A program made the position numbers and the translations under genes. A stretch of DNA of 64,000 bases, from positions 107,181,501 to 107,245,500 of the forward strand of contig CM042021.1 of the NCBI GenBank assembly GCA_023525975.1. The letters are read 5' to 3'. This DNA is from Smallanthus sonchifolius. Lineage: Eukaryota; Streptophyta; Magnoliopsida; Asterales; Asteraceae. Below are positions 55,493-64,000 of the stretch, in pieces. A model generated the notes under the pieces. It made no database searches. It had not been told where the DNA came from and saw nothing but the letters and a program-made list of their open reading frames with translations. Positions within the stretch are counted from its first letter, which is position 1. Each line of letters begins with the position of its first letter.

Positions 55493-55606
55493 TCATCTCC
55501 TAGTTAAAAGAATTTTCGTCCCGAAAATTAAAATAAAAAAATTTCCCGAATATCACATCATCCTCTAGTTAAAAGAATTTTCGTCTCGAAAATTTAAAAT
55601 AATACC
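55493..55606 (-). other. Doubled polypurine-tract box of the chromovirus
   Basis: CATCATC-CTAGTTAAAAGAATTTTCGTC-CGAAAATT occurs twice in about 65 bp (boxes at 55510-55529 and 55574-55594). The inner copy adjoins the LTR and is the likely used one. Confidence 0.75.
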
Positions 55607-57397
55607 TTAAAGATTTGACGTGGAGTGCTTGAATAGATTAGGATATTTGCGCATCATCTGATCCTCGCGCTCCCACGTGAATTCCGATCCGCGTTTTGAG
55701 TTCCAACAGACTCTAACAATAGGGATTTTACTGTGTTTTAACGATTTGACTTCCCTATCCATGATTTCTACGGGTTCTTCGATTAAACGCAGCTGTTCAT
55801 CAACGTGTAGTTCCTCAAGAGGAACTGTGAGTGATTCGTCTGCCAGGCATTTCTTTAAATTTGAGACGTGAAAGACGTTGTGTACACCACTAAGTCTTTC
55901 AGGTAGGTCCAGTTGATACGCGACTGGTCCAATTTTCTTTAATATTTTGAAAGGTCCAACGTAACGAGGATTCAGTTTTCCTCGTTTCCCGAAACGAATG
56001 ACACCTTTCCAAGGTGAGACTTTGAGTAAAACCATGTCACCTATTTGAAATTCCAAAGGTTTACGACGCTTGTCGGCATAGCTCTTTTGACGATCACGAG
56101 CTGCCGCCATACGGTTTCTTATTTGAACGATCTTTTCGGAAGTTTCAAATACGAGTTCAGGACCTGTGAGTTGGCTATCCCCAACCTCGGTCCAACAAAT
56201 GGGAGAACGGCATTTCCGTCCAAAAAGTGCTTCAAATGGAGCTGCCTTGATGCTAGTGTGATAGCTGTTGTTGTAGGAGAACTCCACCAACGGTAGGTGA
56301 GACTCCCAAGTGTTACCGAAATCGATCACACAAGCTCGTAGCATGTCCTCCAGAGTTTGGATAGTACGTTCTGTTTGACTATCGGTTTGAGGATGGTAAG
56401 CTGTGCTCATATCTAGACGCGTGCCTAATTCTTTATGAAATGACTGCCAGAAACGGGAAGTGAATCGTGCATCACGATCCGAAATAATAGAGATTGGCAC
56501 TCCGTGCCGAGAGGCTACTTCTTTCAAGTATATTCGAGTGAGTTTATCCATTTTGTCGGTTTCTTTGATTGCTAGAAAGTGAGCAGATTTTGTTAGGCGA
56601 TCCACAATTACCCATATAGTATCACATCCGGTAGGGGTTTGGGGTAATTTGGTGACGAAGTCCATGGATATTTGTTCCCATTTCCACATGGGAATTTCAG
56701 GTTGTTGCAGGAGACCGGACGGTTTTTGGTATTCAACTTTGACCTTCGCGCAGGTCAGACACTTACTAACATAAGTGGCTATATCGGCCTTCATCTTCGG
56801 CCACCAATATAGTACTTTTAGATCATGGTACATTTTATCGGAACCCGGATGAATGGAGTAACGAGATTTATGAGCTTCATCCATGATTAGTTCCCTTAAA
56901 TTTCTGAACACTGGAACCCATATTCGTTCGACAAAGTAACGAATTCCGTCAGATTTTACCTCAAGTTGTGCTTCCATGCCGCGAGTACCTTCTAACGGTA
57001 GGTTATCTTCTTTCAAGGCTTCAAGTTGAGCACTACGAATTCTGTCAGGCAATCCAGGGTGAATAGTAAGTTGTAATGCTCGAACTCGTTTGGGTTTTGT
57101 TTCCTTTCGGCTTAGTGCATCAGCCACAACGTTAGCTTTACCCGGATGATACCGGATCGCACAGTCGTAATCATTTAAAAGTTCAACCCAACGACGTTGT
57201 CGCATGTTCAACTCCTTCTGCTGGAAGATATGCTGGAGGCTCTTGTGGTCGGTGTAGATGGTGCATTTGGTACCATACAAGTAATGTCTCCATATCTTAA
57301 GTGCAAAAACTACTGCTCCCAACTCTAGGTCATTAGTGGTGTAGTTTTTCTCGTGAACCTTTAACTGACGTGAAGCGTATGCTGTAGAACCAAAGAC
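55607..57397 (-). CDS. pol: Chromovirus pol: RNase H, integrase, chromodomain (5' truncated)
   Basis: The open frame enters at about 57392 ([19 protein letters not shown]) without a start, because the element is cut at 57397. RNase H retains its Asp residues (IYTDHKSL, then [10 protein letters not shown]). The integrase zinc region is [20 protein letters not shown]...CLTCAKVK, and the catalytic triad is present ([30 protein letters not shown]). The GPF/Y-type module [20 protein letters not shown] follows. The last ~60 residues ([20 protein letters not shown]...[10 protein letters not shown]) are a chromodomain, which in this lineage steers integration to modified histones. No stop or frameshift in 590 codons, so this part is recently active or young. 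Acts in particles and in the nucleus. Confidence 0.95.
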   Translation of the reverse strand, partial: VFGSTAYASRQLKVHEKNYTTNDLELGAVVFALKIWRHYLYGTKCTIYTDHKSLQHIFQQKELNMRQRRWVELLNDYDCAIRYHPGKANVVADALSRKETKPKRVRALQLTIHPGLPDRIRSAQLEALKEDNLPLEGTRGMEAQLEVKSDGIRYFVERIWVPVFRNLRELIMDEAHKSRYSIHPGSDKMYHDLKVLYWWPKMKADIATYVSKCLTCAKVKVEYQKPSGLLQQPEIPMWKWEQISMDFVTKLPQTPTGCDTIWVIVDRLTKSAHFLAIKETDKMDKLTRIYLKEVASRHGVPISIISDRDARFTSRFWQSFHKELGTRLDMSTAYHPQTDSQTERTIQTLEDMLRACVIDFGNTWESHLPLVEFSYNNSYHTSIKAAPFEALFGRKCRSPICWTEVGDSQLTGPELVFETSEKIVQIRNRMAAARDRQKSYADKRRKPLEFQIGDMVLLKVSPWKGVIRFGKRGKLNPRYVGPFKILKKIGPVAYQLDLPERLSGVHNVFHVSNLKKCLADESLTVPLEELHVDEQLRLIEEPVEIMDREVKSLKHSKIPIVRVCWNSKRGSEFTWEREDQMMRKYPNLFKHSTSNL

Positions 57398-57428
57398 TGA
57401 TTGCTACCAAATTATTCTAAGTACAAAT

Positions 57429-57566
57429 GCTGCTGATAGGCTTATCAGCAGCATTCATCACATATGGCTGCTGATAGGCTTATCAGCAGCATTCAACACT
57501 TGTTGCTGCTAATAGGCTTATCAGCAGCATTCAACACTTGTTGCTGCTGATAGGCTTATCAGCAGC
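57429..57566 (+). repeat. Four 24-bp perfect or near-perfect palindromes, 38-bp period
   Basis: GCTGCTGATA-GGCT-TATCAGCAGC occurs at 57429-57452, 57467-57490, 57505-57528 (one mismatch) and 57543-57566, separated by ATTCAACACTTGTT-like spacers. Palindrome clusters near LTR starts are described for Sireviruses in general; this exact set is what I see here. Confidence 0.93.
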
Positions 57567-57879
57567 ATTATTCTCATCTCTGCTGTTGATAGCTCTATTC
57601 ACTGAAGACCAAACGTTGCAGCTGACTATCCATGCAAAGCGCCTCTGACACCTTTCTGCAAAAGCAACTGCCACACTCCAAGCAGAAGGAACCTCACTGG
57701 TGCAACCAATAAAGGACAATGACGCGCGTCTCCAAGCATGCAAACAATGATGCCTAAGAAGACGTTTCAGTAAAGTTATCTAGATTAGCCTTTGCGTGTA
57801 ATTTAGATTAATAAACAAGATCAACGGCTTGTGTTAGATATGATCCTTAAAATCAAGGGTCTGTCTTGATTCTAAGTTA

Positions 57880-57892
57880 CTATATATATATC
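57880..57892 (+). promoter_or_regulatory. TATA box in the Sirevirus 2 LTR
   Basis: CTATATATATATC lies about 210 bp before the LTR end, a normal U3/R position; ACTTCAAACA about 30 bp downstream could hold the start. Confidence 0.6.
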
Positions 57893-58102
57893 TTGTAAAC
57901 ACTTCAAACAAAGCGTGCTTGTGCTTATACTTAATAGTGCTTCTTGACAGTGTTTTACTTGAAAACTTGTAATCTCAGAAGTTTAATACAACAGCGCATT
58001 TATCAGTATTCTTGCTGTTTACTTGTTTACTCTGTTGGTTGTTATTGTTTCCGCCAATATCAACTAGAATAGAATCACCTTGTAATCTTACGATCCTACA
58101 AG

Positions 58103-58114
58103 TGGTATCAGAGC
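58103..58114 (+). other. Primer-binding site of Sirevirus 2
   Basis: TGGTATCAGAGC, two bases after the LTR. Confidence 0.95.
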
Positions 58115-58203
58115 TTTGGCTCAAGATTAAACAAACTAACATTTGTTTAACCACTTTCTGATTCTATTCAAAACTCTATATTTGATCAAGTCACACAAAC
58201 AAA

Positions 58204-61057
58204 ATGGCACAAAGTCATGGATCTGAAGACATCGGCAGTATCAACCGACCACCGTGGTTGGTGTCTGGGGAGGACTATGATATGTGGAAGAACCGTATGG
58301 AAAGCTTCTTCTGCTACCATGAATACGGAATGTGGAAATCCATAAGGGATGGACCTTATGTTCCCATGGTGGCCTCTGCTGACTCCGGAGGACCACTAGT
58401 TCCGAAGGAACCCTCCAAGTATTCTGAAGAAGACATCAAGAAAATGGAGGTGGACTTCAAGGCATTAGGAGCTATCCAAATGTGCCTTCCAAATGATGTT
58501 TTTCACAACTTCAAGGCTCACAAAACTGCAAAGGAGTTATGGGGAGCCTTGGAAAAAATGTTTGCTGGATCTGAGGAGGTCAAGGAGAACAGACGTGACA
58601 TTCTCAAGCAACAGTATGAAAACTTCGTCTGGAAGGAAGGTGAGTCACTAACAGTTTTATATAACAGGTACACGTACCTGGTTGGAGAACTGCAGTGCTC
58701 CAAGGTAAAGCTGGAGAATGAAGACATTCTTAAGAAGTTCATAAGATCTCTTCCCAGTTGTTGGACATTATATACAGTGTCCATCAGAAGAACAGAAAAT
58801 CTGAAGACTCTTCAGATGACTGATCAAAACCTATGAATTAGAAATGATTCAAGCTAAAGAGAGGAGCACCAGTTATCAATCAGCTACCACCTCCTCCACC
58901 ACCACATCAGCGCTTCACTATGATCATTCTGGTCCTAGTGCAAGCAACTACTATCCTCCCATCGTTACTCATCCTCAAACACCAACTGCTTCACAATCCA
59001 ACCCATCACCATTTCTTCTTGAGGCACCTCCTCAACAGCCAACCTCTACTGCTTTTGTCTCTGACAACTCAAGCAGCATGTACTTCATAAAGGAGGATCT
59101 GGAATGCTTTCATCCAGATGATCTTGAAGAAATGGATATTCAGCACTCATATGCCATGCTCTCCCTCGGAGCAAAAAGGTTCTATTCTAGAACCGGGAGA
59201 TCAGTTCCAGGCAACAACTCAAACACCAGAGTTGGGCTTGATAAAAGCAAGATCCGATGTTACAACTGTAACCAAATGGGTCATTTCGCTAGGGAATGCA
59301 AGTCACCTAAAGCCAATCAGGGTGCAAGCCATCAAAGACAAGCTTACCAAGGTCAGCCCAGGCAGCAGCAGCATCAGCAAGGAACTCCTCCAGCACAAAC
59401 TGCAGCCTGTGCAATTGTTGGAACTTCAGACTTTGACTGGAGTTTTCAATATGAAGATGTTCCTGCCTCCAACCAAGCACTTATGGCAGACAATGCAGAG
59501 ATACCACCTCAGGTATTTGAACATCTTTGCTCTCAAGCTTGCATTGACAAAGTTTTAGGTTATAGAAAGCATAACCAAAATCTAATAGATCAAAATGAAG
59601 AGTTTCATCAAATGAAGTCTGAATTCAAAAAGGTCGAAGATACTTACAAAGAAAAGATTAACTGCCTTAAGAAAGAGATTTCTTCATTAAAACATGAACA
59701 AACCAATCTTGAAACTCAGATTGATGATCTATTAGTAAAACTTAAAGCTACCAGAGCTGAACTGGCTGAACAGAAAGCTCATGTTGAAAAATATGAATTT
59801 TCATCTAAAAAGTTACAAAGATTGTTAGACATTCAAGTCCATGAAAGGGTAAAAACCGGACTTGGATATCATAGTGACGAGTACTAGACAGTTCCTCCTC
59901 CTGCTGATTATGTTGCCATTCACCAACCAAGCTTCAATACTGCAAACCTTGACATGGCAAACCGAAACCTTGATCCTTCAATGGATGCATGTTTTGTGGA
60001 AGACTGCTCCACCTCTTCAGAACCTGAGTCAACCTGCTCAGACCACTGTGAAACTAGTGCAGTCCCATCTGCTCCTCTCTCTGAAGCCGGTTGTCCTGTT
60101 GTTACTTCTACCATTCCAGCTCCCATCCCATTCAAACAAATCAAGATTAGCTATCCTCCAGGTGGAAGAAAGCTAATCATTGAAAAGGGAGAGACATCAG
60201 GTTACACCAACCCCAAATCTCAGTCAAAGTCAAAGGCGTTTGATATTTCTTATGCACCTGGAGAAAAAGGCCCATATGTTCAAAGGACACTAGAAGAAGC
60301 CACCTTTGAACATAACAAGGCTCATCCCTGGAACTTCAAAGATTTGTTTAAAAGTAAGAACTATGTGGACTCTCACAGGGACAAGATAGCTGTATCATGC
60401 TTTGTGTGTGGCAAATACAATCACACTGCCAGCACCTGCTTTCACTACCGTGAACACCAAAGAAACTCAAAGCAGCATGCCTTTGAGAAAACAAACAGAA
60501 ACAAACTGGTGAGAAGCTATGATGCAAAGGCAACAAAGTTCAGAGAATCTCTATCCCCTCAAAGAATGAAGATGCAGAAACCTCAACAAACTTGCATCAT
60601 CTGTGGGGAATCAAATCACTTTGCTGCAACATGCAAGTTCAACCCTTTTAACCAAGCTGCAAATCGTACATCTGTGTTCAACCCATCAGCAGCAAACAAA
60701 ATCGCTGCTGATAGAGTAAAGTCCAGGAAACCAAAGGCAAAGACTTCAGCAGCAAAAGTATCTGCTGATGACAAAGCAAAATCCAAAACAAAGCTTCCAG
60801 CAGCGAAAACTGCTACTGCTACTGCTCCAGCAAAGCCTTCAGCAGCAAAATCGGCTGCGAATAAGCCAGAATTGTCTGCAACAACATCTTCTGCCGACAA
60901 TGTAAAGAAAGCTAGAAAACCACCAGCACAGCAATGGAGGGCCAAACAATCTCCAAGCATAACAAATGGTTCCATTGACTGCAAGCTTGCTGAAAATGGC
61001 AAATTAGCAACGATTATTTACAATGCTGCAAGCTACAATGTTCCTTCCACTAATTAG
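58204..61057 (+). pseudogene. gag: gag of Sirevirus 2: long Gag with three zinc knuckles, one frameshift and one stop
   Basis: ATG at 58204 (MAQSHGSEDIGSINRPPWLV) begins a Gag with the usual copia core (YDMWKNRMESFFCYH... LWGALEKMFAGSEEVKENRR). A one-base loss near 58830 shifts the frame, which continues in the next phase at 58836 (YELEMIQAKERS). Zinc knuckle 1, CYNCNQMGHFAREC, is at 59258-59299. A strong coiled coil of about 90 residues lies at 59590-59860. TAG at 59885-59887 is in frame. Knuckles 2 and 3 (CFVCGKYNHTASTC, 60398-60439; CIICGESNHFAATC, 60593-60634) precede a Lys/Ala/Ser-rich tail to 61057. The total, about 950 residues, is very long for a copia Gag but is seen in Sireviruses. 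Gag packages the RNA. Confidence 0.88.
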
Positions 61058-61059
61058 AT

Positions 61060-64000
61060 ATTTCCCATGTGCAGGGACAGCCAGGCAACAAACACAATAC
61101 TTGGGTGGTAGATAGCGGCTGTTCCAGGCACATGACAGGCAACAGGTCCATCCTCTCCAACTTCAGACATTTCAATGGAGGATATGTTTCCTTTGGGAGT
61201 GACTCAAAAGGTGGATCTATCACTGGACAACGAACTGTGTCCAATGAAAGGATGAGTATTGAAAGAGTCAACTATGTTAAAGAACTTGACTTCAATCTCA
61301 TGAGTGTTTCCCAAGTATGTGATCAAAAGCATTGGATGCTCTTCACTGACAAAGAATGTTTCGTGTTAGCTCCTGGCCTATCTAAACCCCCTCCAGAGAA
61401 GATTCTCCTAACTGCTAATAGAAAGGACAACTTATATGTGCTTGACATGAATGAAGTCACTCCCTCTGGTAGTGTTTCATGTTTTCTGTCAAAGGCATCA
61501 GTTGATGAATCCGCTCTCTGGCACAGAAGGTTAAGCCATGTTAACATCAAAACAATCAATAAATTAGTGAAGGACAATCTTGTCAGAGGGCTTCCTGACA
61601 AAGAATTCCAGCTAGATGATCACTGCATTGCCTGCTTGAAGGGAAAATAACACAAGAGTTCCCACAAGCCCAAGACATTGAACACAAATGACACCCCTCT
61701 CCAGCTGCTGCATATGGATCTCTTTGGTCCTACAAATGTCATGTCAATGGGCAAAAAGTCATACTGTCTGGTGATAACTGATGACTTCTCCAGATTCTCA
61801 TGGGTATTCTTCCTAAGAACAAAAGATGAAACTGCTGAGATTCTCAAATCCTATATTCTTAGGGTAGAGAATCAAAGCAATCTGAAGGTAAAGATCATAA
61901 GGTGTGATCAGGGAACAGAGTTCAAAAATCACACTCTGAACAGTTTCTGTGAGAGCAAGGGCATTGAAAGGCAATACAGTGCTCTAAGAACCCCTCAACA
62001 AAATGGGGTTGCTGAAAGAAGAAACAGGACTCTGATTGAATCAGCAAGAACTATGCTAGCGGACTCAAAGCTGCCCCTTACTTTCTGGGCGGAAGCAGTA
62101 AGCACAGCTTGTTATGTGCATAATAGAGTCCTTATTGTTAAGCCTCTCCAGAAAACACCCTATGAACTATAGCTCAAAAGAGTTCCCTACATTGGCTTCC
62201 TGAAGCCCTTTGGATGTCTATGTACCATACTCATCACACATGGAATTCTTCCTAAATTCGGTGCAAAGTCTGATGAAGGTTACTTTATGGGTTACTCCTC
62301 TCAATCAAAGGCCTACCGAGTGTTCAATTCTAGGACTCGGATTGTGGAAGAATCTGCTAATGTGGAATGCAGGGAACATGTTGTCTGTGAACAAGGCAAA
62401 GGTCCTAACTGGCTCTTTGATATAGACTCCTTCACCCAGATATTCGAGCCTCTCATTTTCTCAAATATGGAGTGTTCTTCTTCAAAATCAACATCTTCTG
62501 CCTCAACCTCTTCTACTGACTACAGACTGGATTTTCCCAGTCCCTACATCAGGATGAAAAGGCCATCCATTGATCCTCCATCAGTGGCAGAAGCTATTGA
62601 AGCCGGTACAGGTGAAGCCAGTACTTCCAACACCACAAGCAGCAATCTCTCTGACCAAGAAATCTTTAATGAAGCCTCCTCAATCCATGCTGAAGAGGCC
62701 TCTGATGCTAATACTGCTGACACTGTGGAACACAATGATCAGAACCTCCAAGATCCTCTCCTCACAACTGAAGACAATCCTGATCTAAACCAAAGTAATC
62801 TTGAAGAGGGAATACGGCTGGAAGTGATACCAGCACAGAGAATAAACAAAGAGCATCCTTTGGAAAACATCATTGGCCAAATACAGACAGGTATCCAGAC
62901 AAGAAGTAAGTCTCATGAAGCCAACATTTGTTTGTTCTCTTGCTTTCTATCTCATGTGGAACCCAAGAAGATTGATGAAGCTCTCAAACACAACAGCTGG
63001 ATTGAAGCAATGCAGGAAGAATTGCTGCAATTCAAAAGACAAGATGTTTGGAAGCTTGTTGATCTTCCACCAGGTCAAACAGCCATTGGAACAAGATGGG
63101 TCTTCAGAAACAAGCAAGATGAAAGGGGCATCGTGGTCAAAAACAAAGCCAGACTGGTAGCTCAAGGTTACACTCAAGAAGAAGGCATTGACTATGATGA
63201 AGTTTTTGCTCCTGTTGCCCGTCTGGAAGCCATCAGAATCTTTCTGGCATATGCAGCATCCAAAAACTTCATGATCTATCAAATGGATGTGAAGAGTGCC
63301 TTTTTGTATGGCAAGATTGGTGAAGAAGTCTATGTCAAACAGCCTCCAGGCTTTGTGGATCCTGCACATCCAAATAAGGTCTTAAAACTGGACAAAGCTC
63401 TCTATGGCTTACACCAAGCCCCAAGAGCCTGGTATGAAACTTTATCTGGATATCTACTTAGCAACAACTTCAGAAGGGGGGCCATTGATCAGACATTATT
63501 CATCAAAGATGAAGGGGGAGAAATTTTATTGGTCCAGATTTATGTTGATGACATCATCTTTGGATCTACAAGAAAGAAGCTCTGCAAAGACTTTGAAGTT
63601 CTGATGCATTCCAAATTTGAAATGAGTTCAATGGGTGAACTAAATTTCTTTTTAGGACTTCAAGTCAAACAGGTACCAAATGGAATCTTCATAAGTCAAT
63701 CCAAGTATGTCAAAAGCATCTTGGAAAGGTTCAAGATGGCTGACTGCTCTGCTGCAAGAACTCCTATGCAAGTGCACCATCAATTATCTCCAGATAAAGA
63801 AGGACAAGACACTGATCAACATCAGTACAGAGCAATGATAGGTTCTCTCATGTATCTCACTGCCTCAAGACCAGATATCATGTTTGCAGTTTGTCTCTGC
63901 GCAAGATTTCAAGCTGCTCCAAAAGTGTCTCATCTTCAAGCTGTCAAAAGGATCCTTAGATACCTAAAGGGAGCTCCAAAACTTGGGCTATGGTATCCAA
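61060..64000 (+). pseudogene. pol: pol of Sirevirus 2: protease, integrase, RT, start of RNase H; two stops, open at window end
   Basis: The frame lies in a different phase from gag and begins around GQPGNKHNTWVVDSGCSRHM. Protease DSG at about 61113. Pre-integrase and zinc region to 61650 (LWHRRLSHVN... CIACLKGK), where TAA (61648-61650) replaces a Gln codon. The integrase core has all three acidic residues (HMDLFGP, RCDQGTEF, the Glu after PQQNGVAERR). TAG is at 62170-62172. From 62173 the frame is open to the last base. It has a long Ser/Thr/Glu-rich linker (62440-62870), then RT with [11 protein letters not shown] (about 63285) and YVDD (63541-63552), and the connection region to [14 protein letters not shown]. 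RNase H continues outside. Confidence 0.92.

Larger units (their letters stand above)
52509..57397 (-). mobile_element. 3' half of a Ty3/gypsy chromovirus (Tekay-type), minus strand
   Basis: Contains a 3-kb 3' LTR, a doubled polypurine box, and the RNase H-integrase-chromodomain end of pol. The 5' part (gag, protease, RT, 5' LTR) is absent because Sirevirus 2 starts at 57398. Since Sirevirus 2 runs off the window, the missing half should lie beyond its 3' LTR. Left flank at the LTR is cccgt (52504-52508), the expected target duplication. Confidence 0.92.
57398..58100 (+). repeat. 5' LTR of Sirevirus 2
   Basis: 703 bp, TGATTGCTACC...CGATCCTACA. Contains four hairpin repeats near the left end and a TATA box CTATATATATATC at 57880-57892. 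The left end is fixed by where chromovirus coding stops. Confidence 0.8.
57398..64000 (+). mobile_element. Second Sirevirus-type copia element, 3' end outside window
   Basis: 5' LTR, primer-binding site, long Gag with three zinc knuckles and coiled coil, then PR-INT-RT. It interrupts the chromovirus pol at 57397 (left flank aagac). Protease DSGCSRHMTG, integrase HMDLFGP and RT wording match Sirevirus 1 closely. Three in-frame stops and one frameshift are present, but catalytic residues of integrase and RT are all kept, so it is much better preserved than Sirevirus 1. An env-like ORF and 3' LTR are expected right of 64000. Confidence 0.92.

Noticed and set aside
57429..57566. CRISPR-like array of palindromic repeats with regular spacers
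   Set aside because: Spacers are themselves repeated, the context is a eukaryotic LTR retrotransposon and there are no cas genes. It is an LTR palindrome cluster.
1..64000. Endogenous pararetrovirus or other integrated plant virus
   Set aside because: All reverse transcriptases seen have copia, chromovirus or LINE order and motifs. No movement-protein or caulimovirus-type coat motif was found.

Overview
The window is nuclear DNA from a flowering plant with a repeat-rich genome, most likely an asterid and probably Asteraceae. That assignment is inferred from the style of the chromovirus and Sirevirus polyproteins as I remember them, not from a search. Almost everything identifiable is a transposable element, usually one inserted in another. 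I see no complete, ordinary host gene. The only recognisable host-type coding sequence is a truncated AP2/ERF transcription-factor fragment carried inside a Mutator-like element.

Layout. 1-17180 is a decayed Sirevirus-type Ty1/copia element (gag, PR-INT-RT-RNase H, then an env-like ORF with its own TATA box and intron, then the 3' LTR). Its integrase is split by a young 8.1-kb non-coding LTR retrotransposon (2199-10329, 5-bp target duplication gggtt). 17226-18540 holds a minisatellite and the 3' end of another copia element. 19894-21282 is a Pack-MULE with ~300-bp inverted repeats and a perfect 9-bp target duplication. 21821-22123 is a Tourist-like MITE, followed by an LTR fragment and a C48 (Ulp1) protease fragment typical of CACTA-type transposons. 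24279-32147 is a complete copia element on the minus strand whose single gag-pol frame has two stops and a lost integrase catalytic Asp. 33177-35050 is a 5'-truncated LINE.

35197-40398 is dominated by satellites. It contains two adjacent fold-back elements (36305-38545 and 38559-40297) filled with an 18-bp minisatellite and inserted into a trinucleotide repeat. 41004-48384 is a second non-coding LTR retrotransposon (minus strand) whose two LTRs differ in their middle section. 48388-49529 holds a second fold-back structure and two SINE-like insertions, one with a perfect 18-bp target duplication. 50216-50885 is an LTR plus the start of a Ty3-type gag. 52509-57397 is the 3' half of a Ty3/gypsy chromovirus (minus strand), cut by a second Sirevirus (57398-64000) that runs off the window.

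Relations. The two non-coding LTR elements and the chromovirus share the same polypurine-tract box (TTTCG-GACGAAA type), so the non-coding ones are probably mobilised by chromovirus enzymes. The insertion order can be read directly: Sirevirus 1 is older than the 2199-10329 element, the chromovirus is older than Sirevirus 2, and the 35756-type repeat is older than the fold-back pair.
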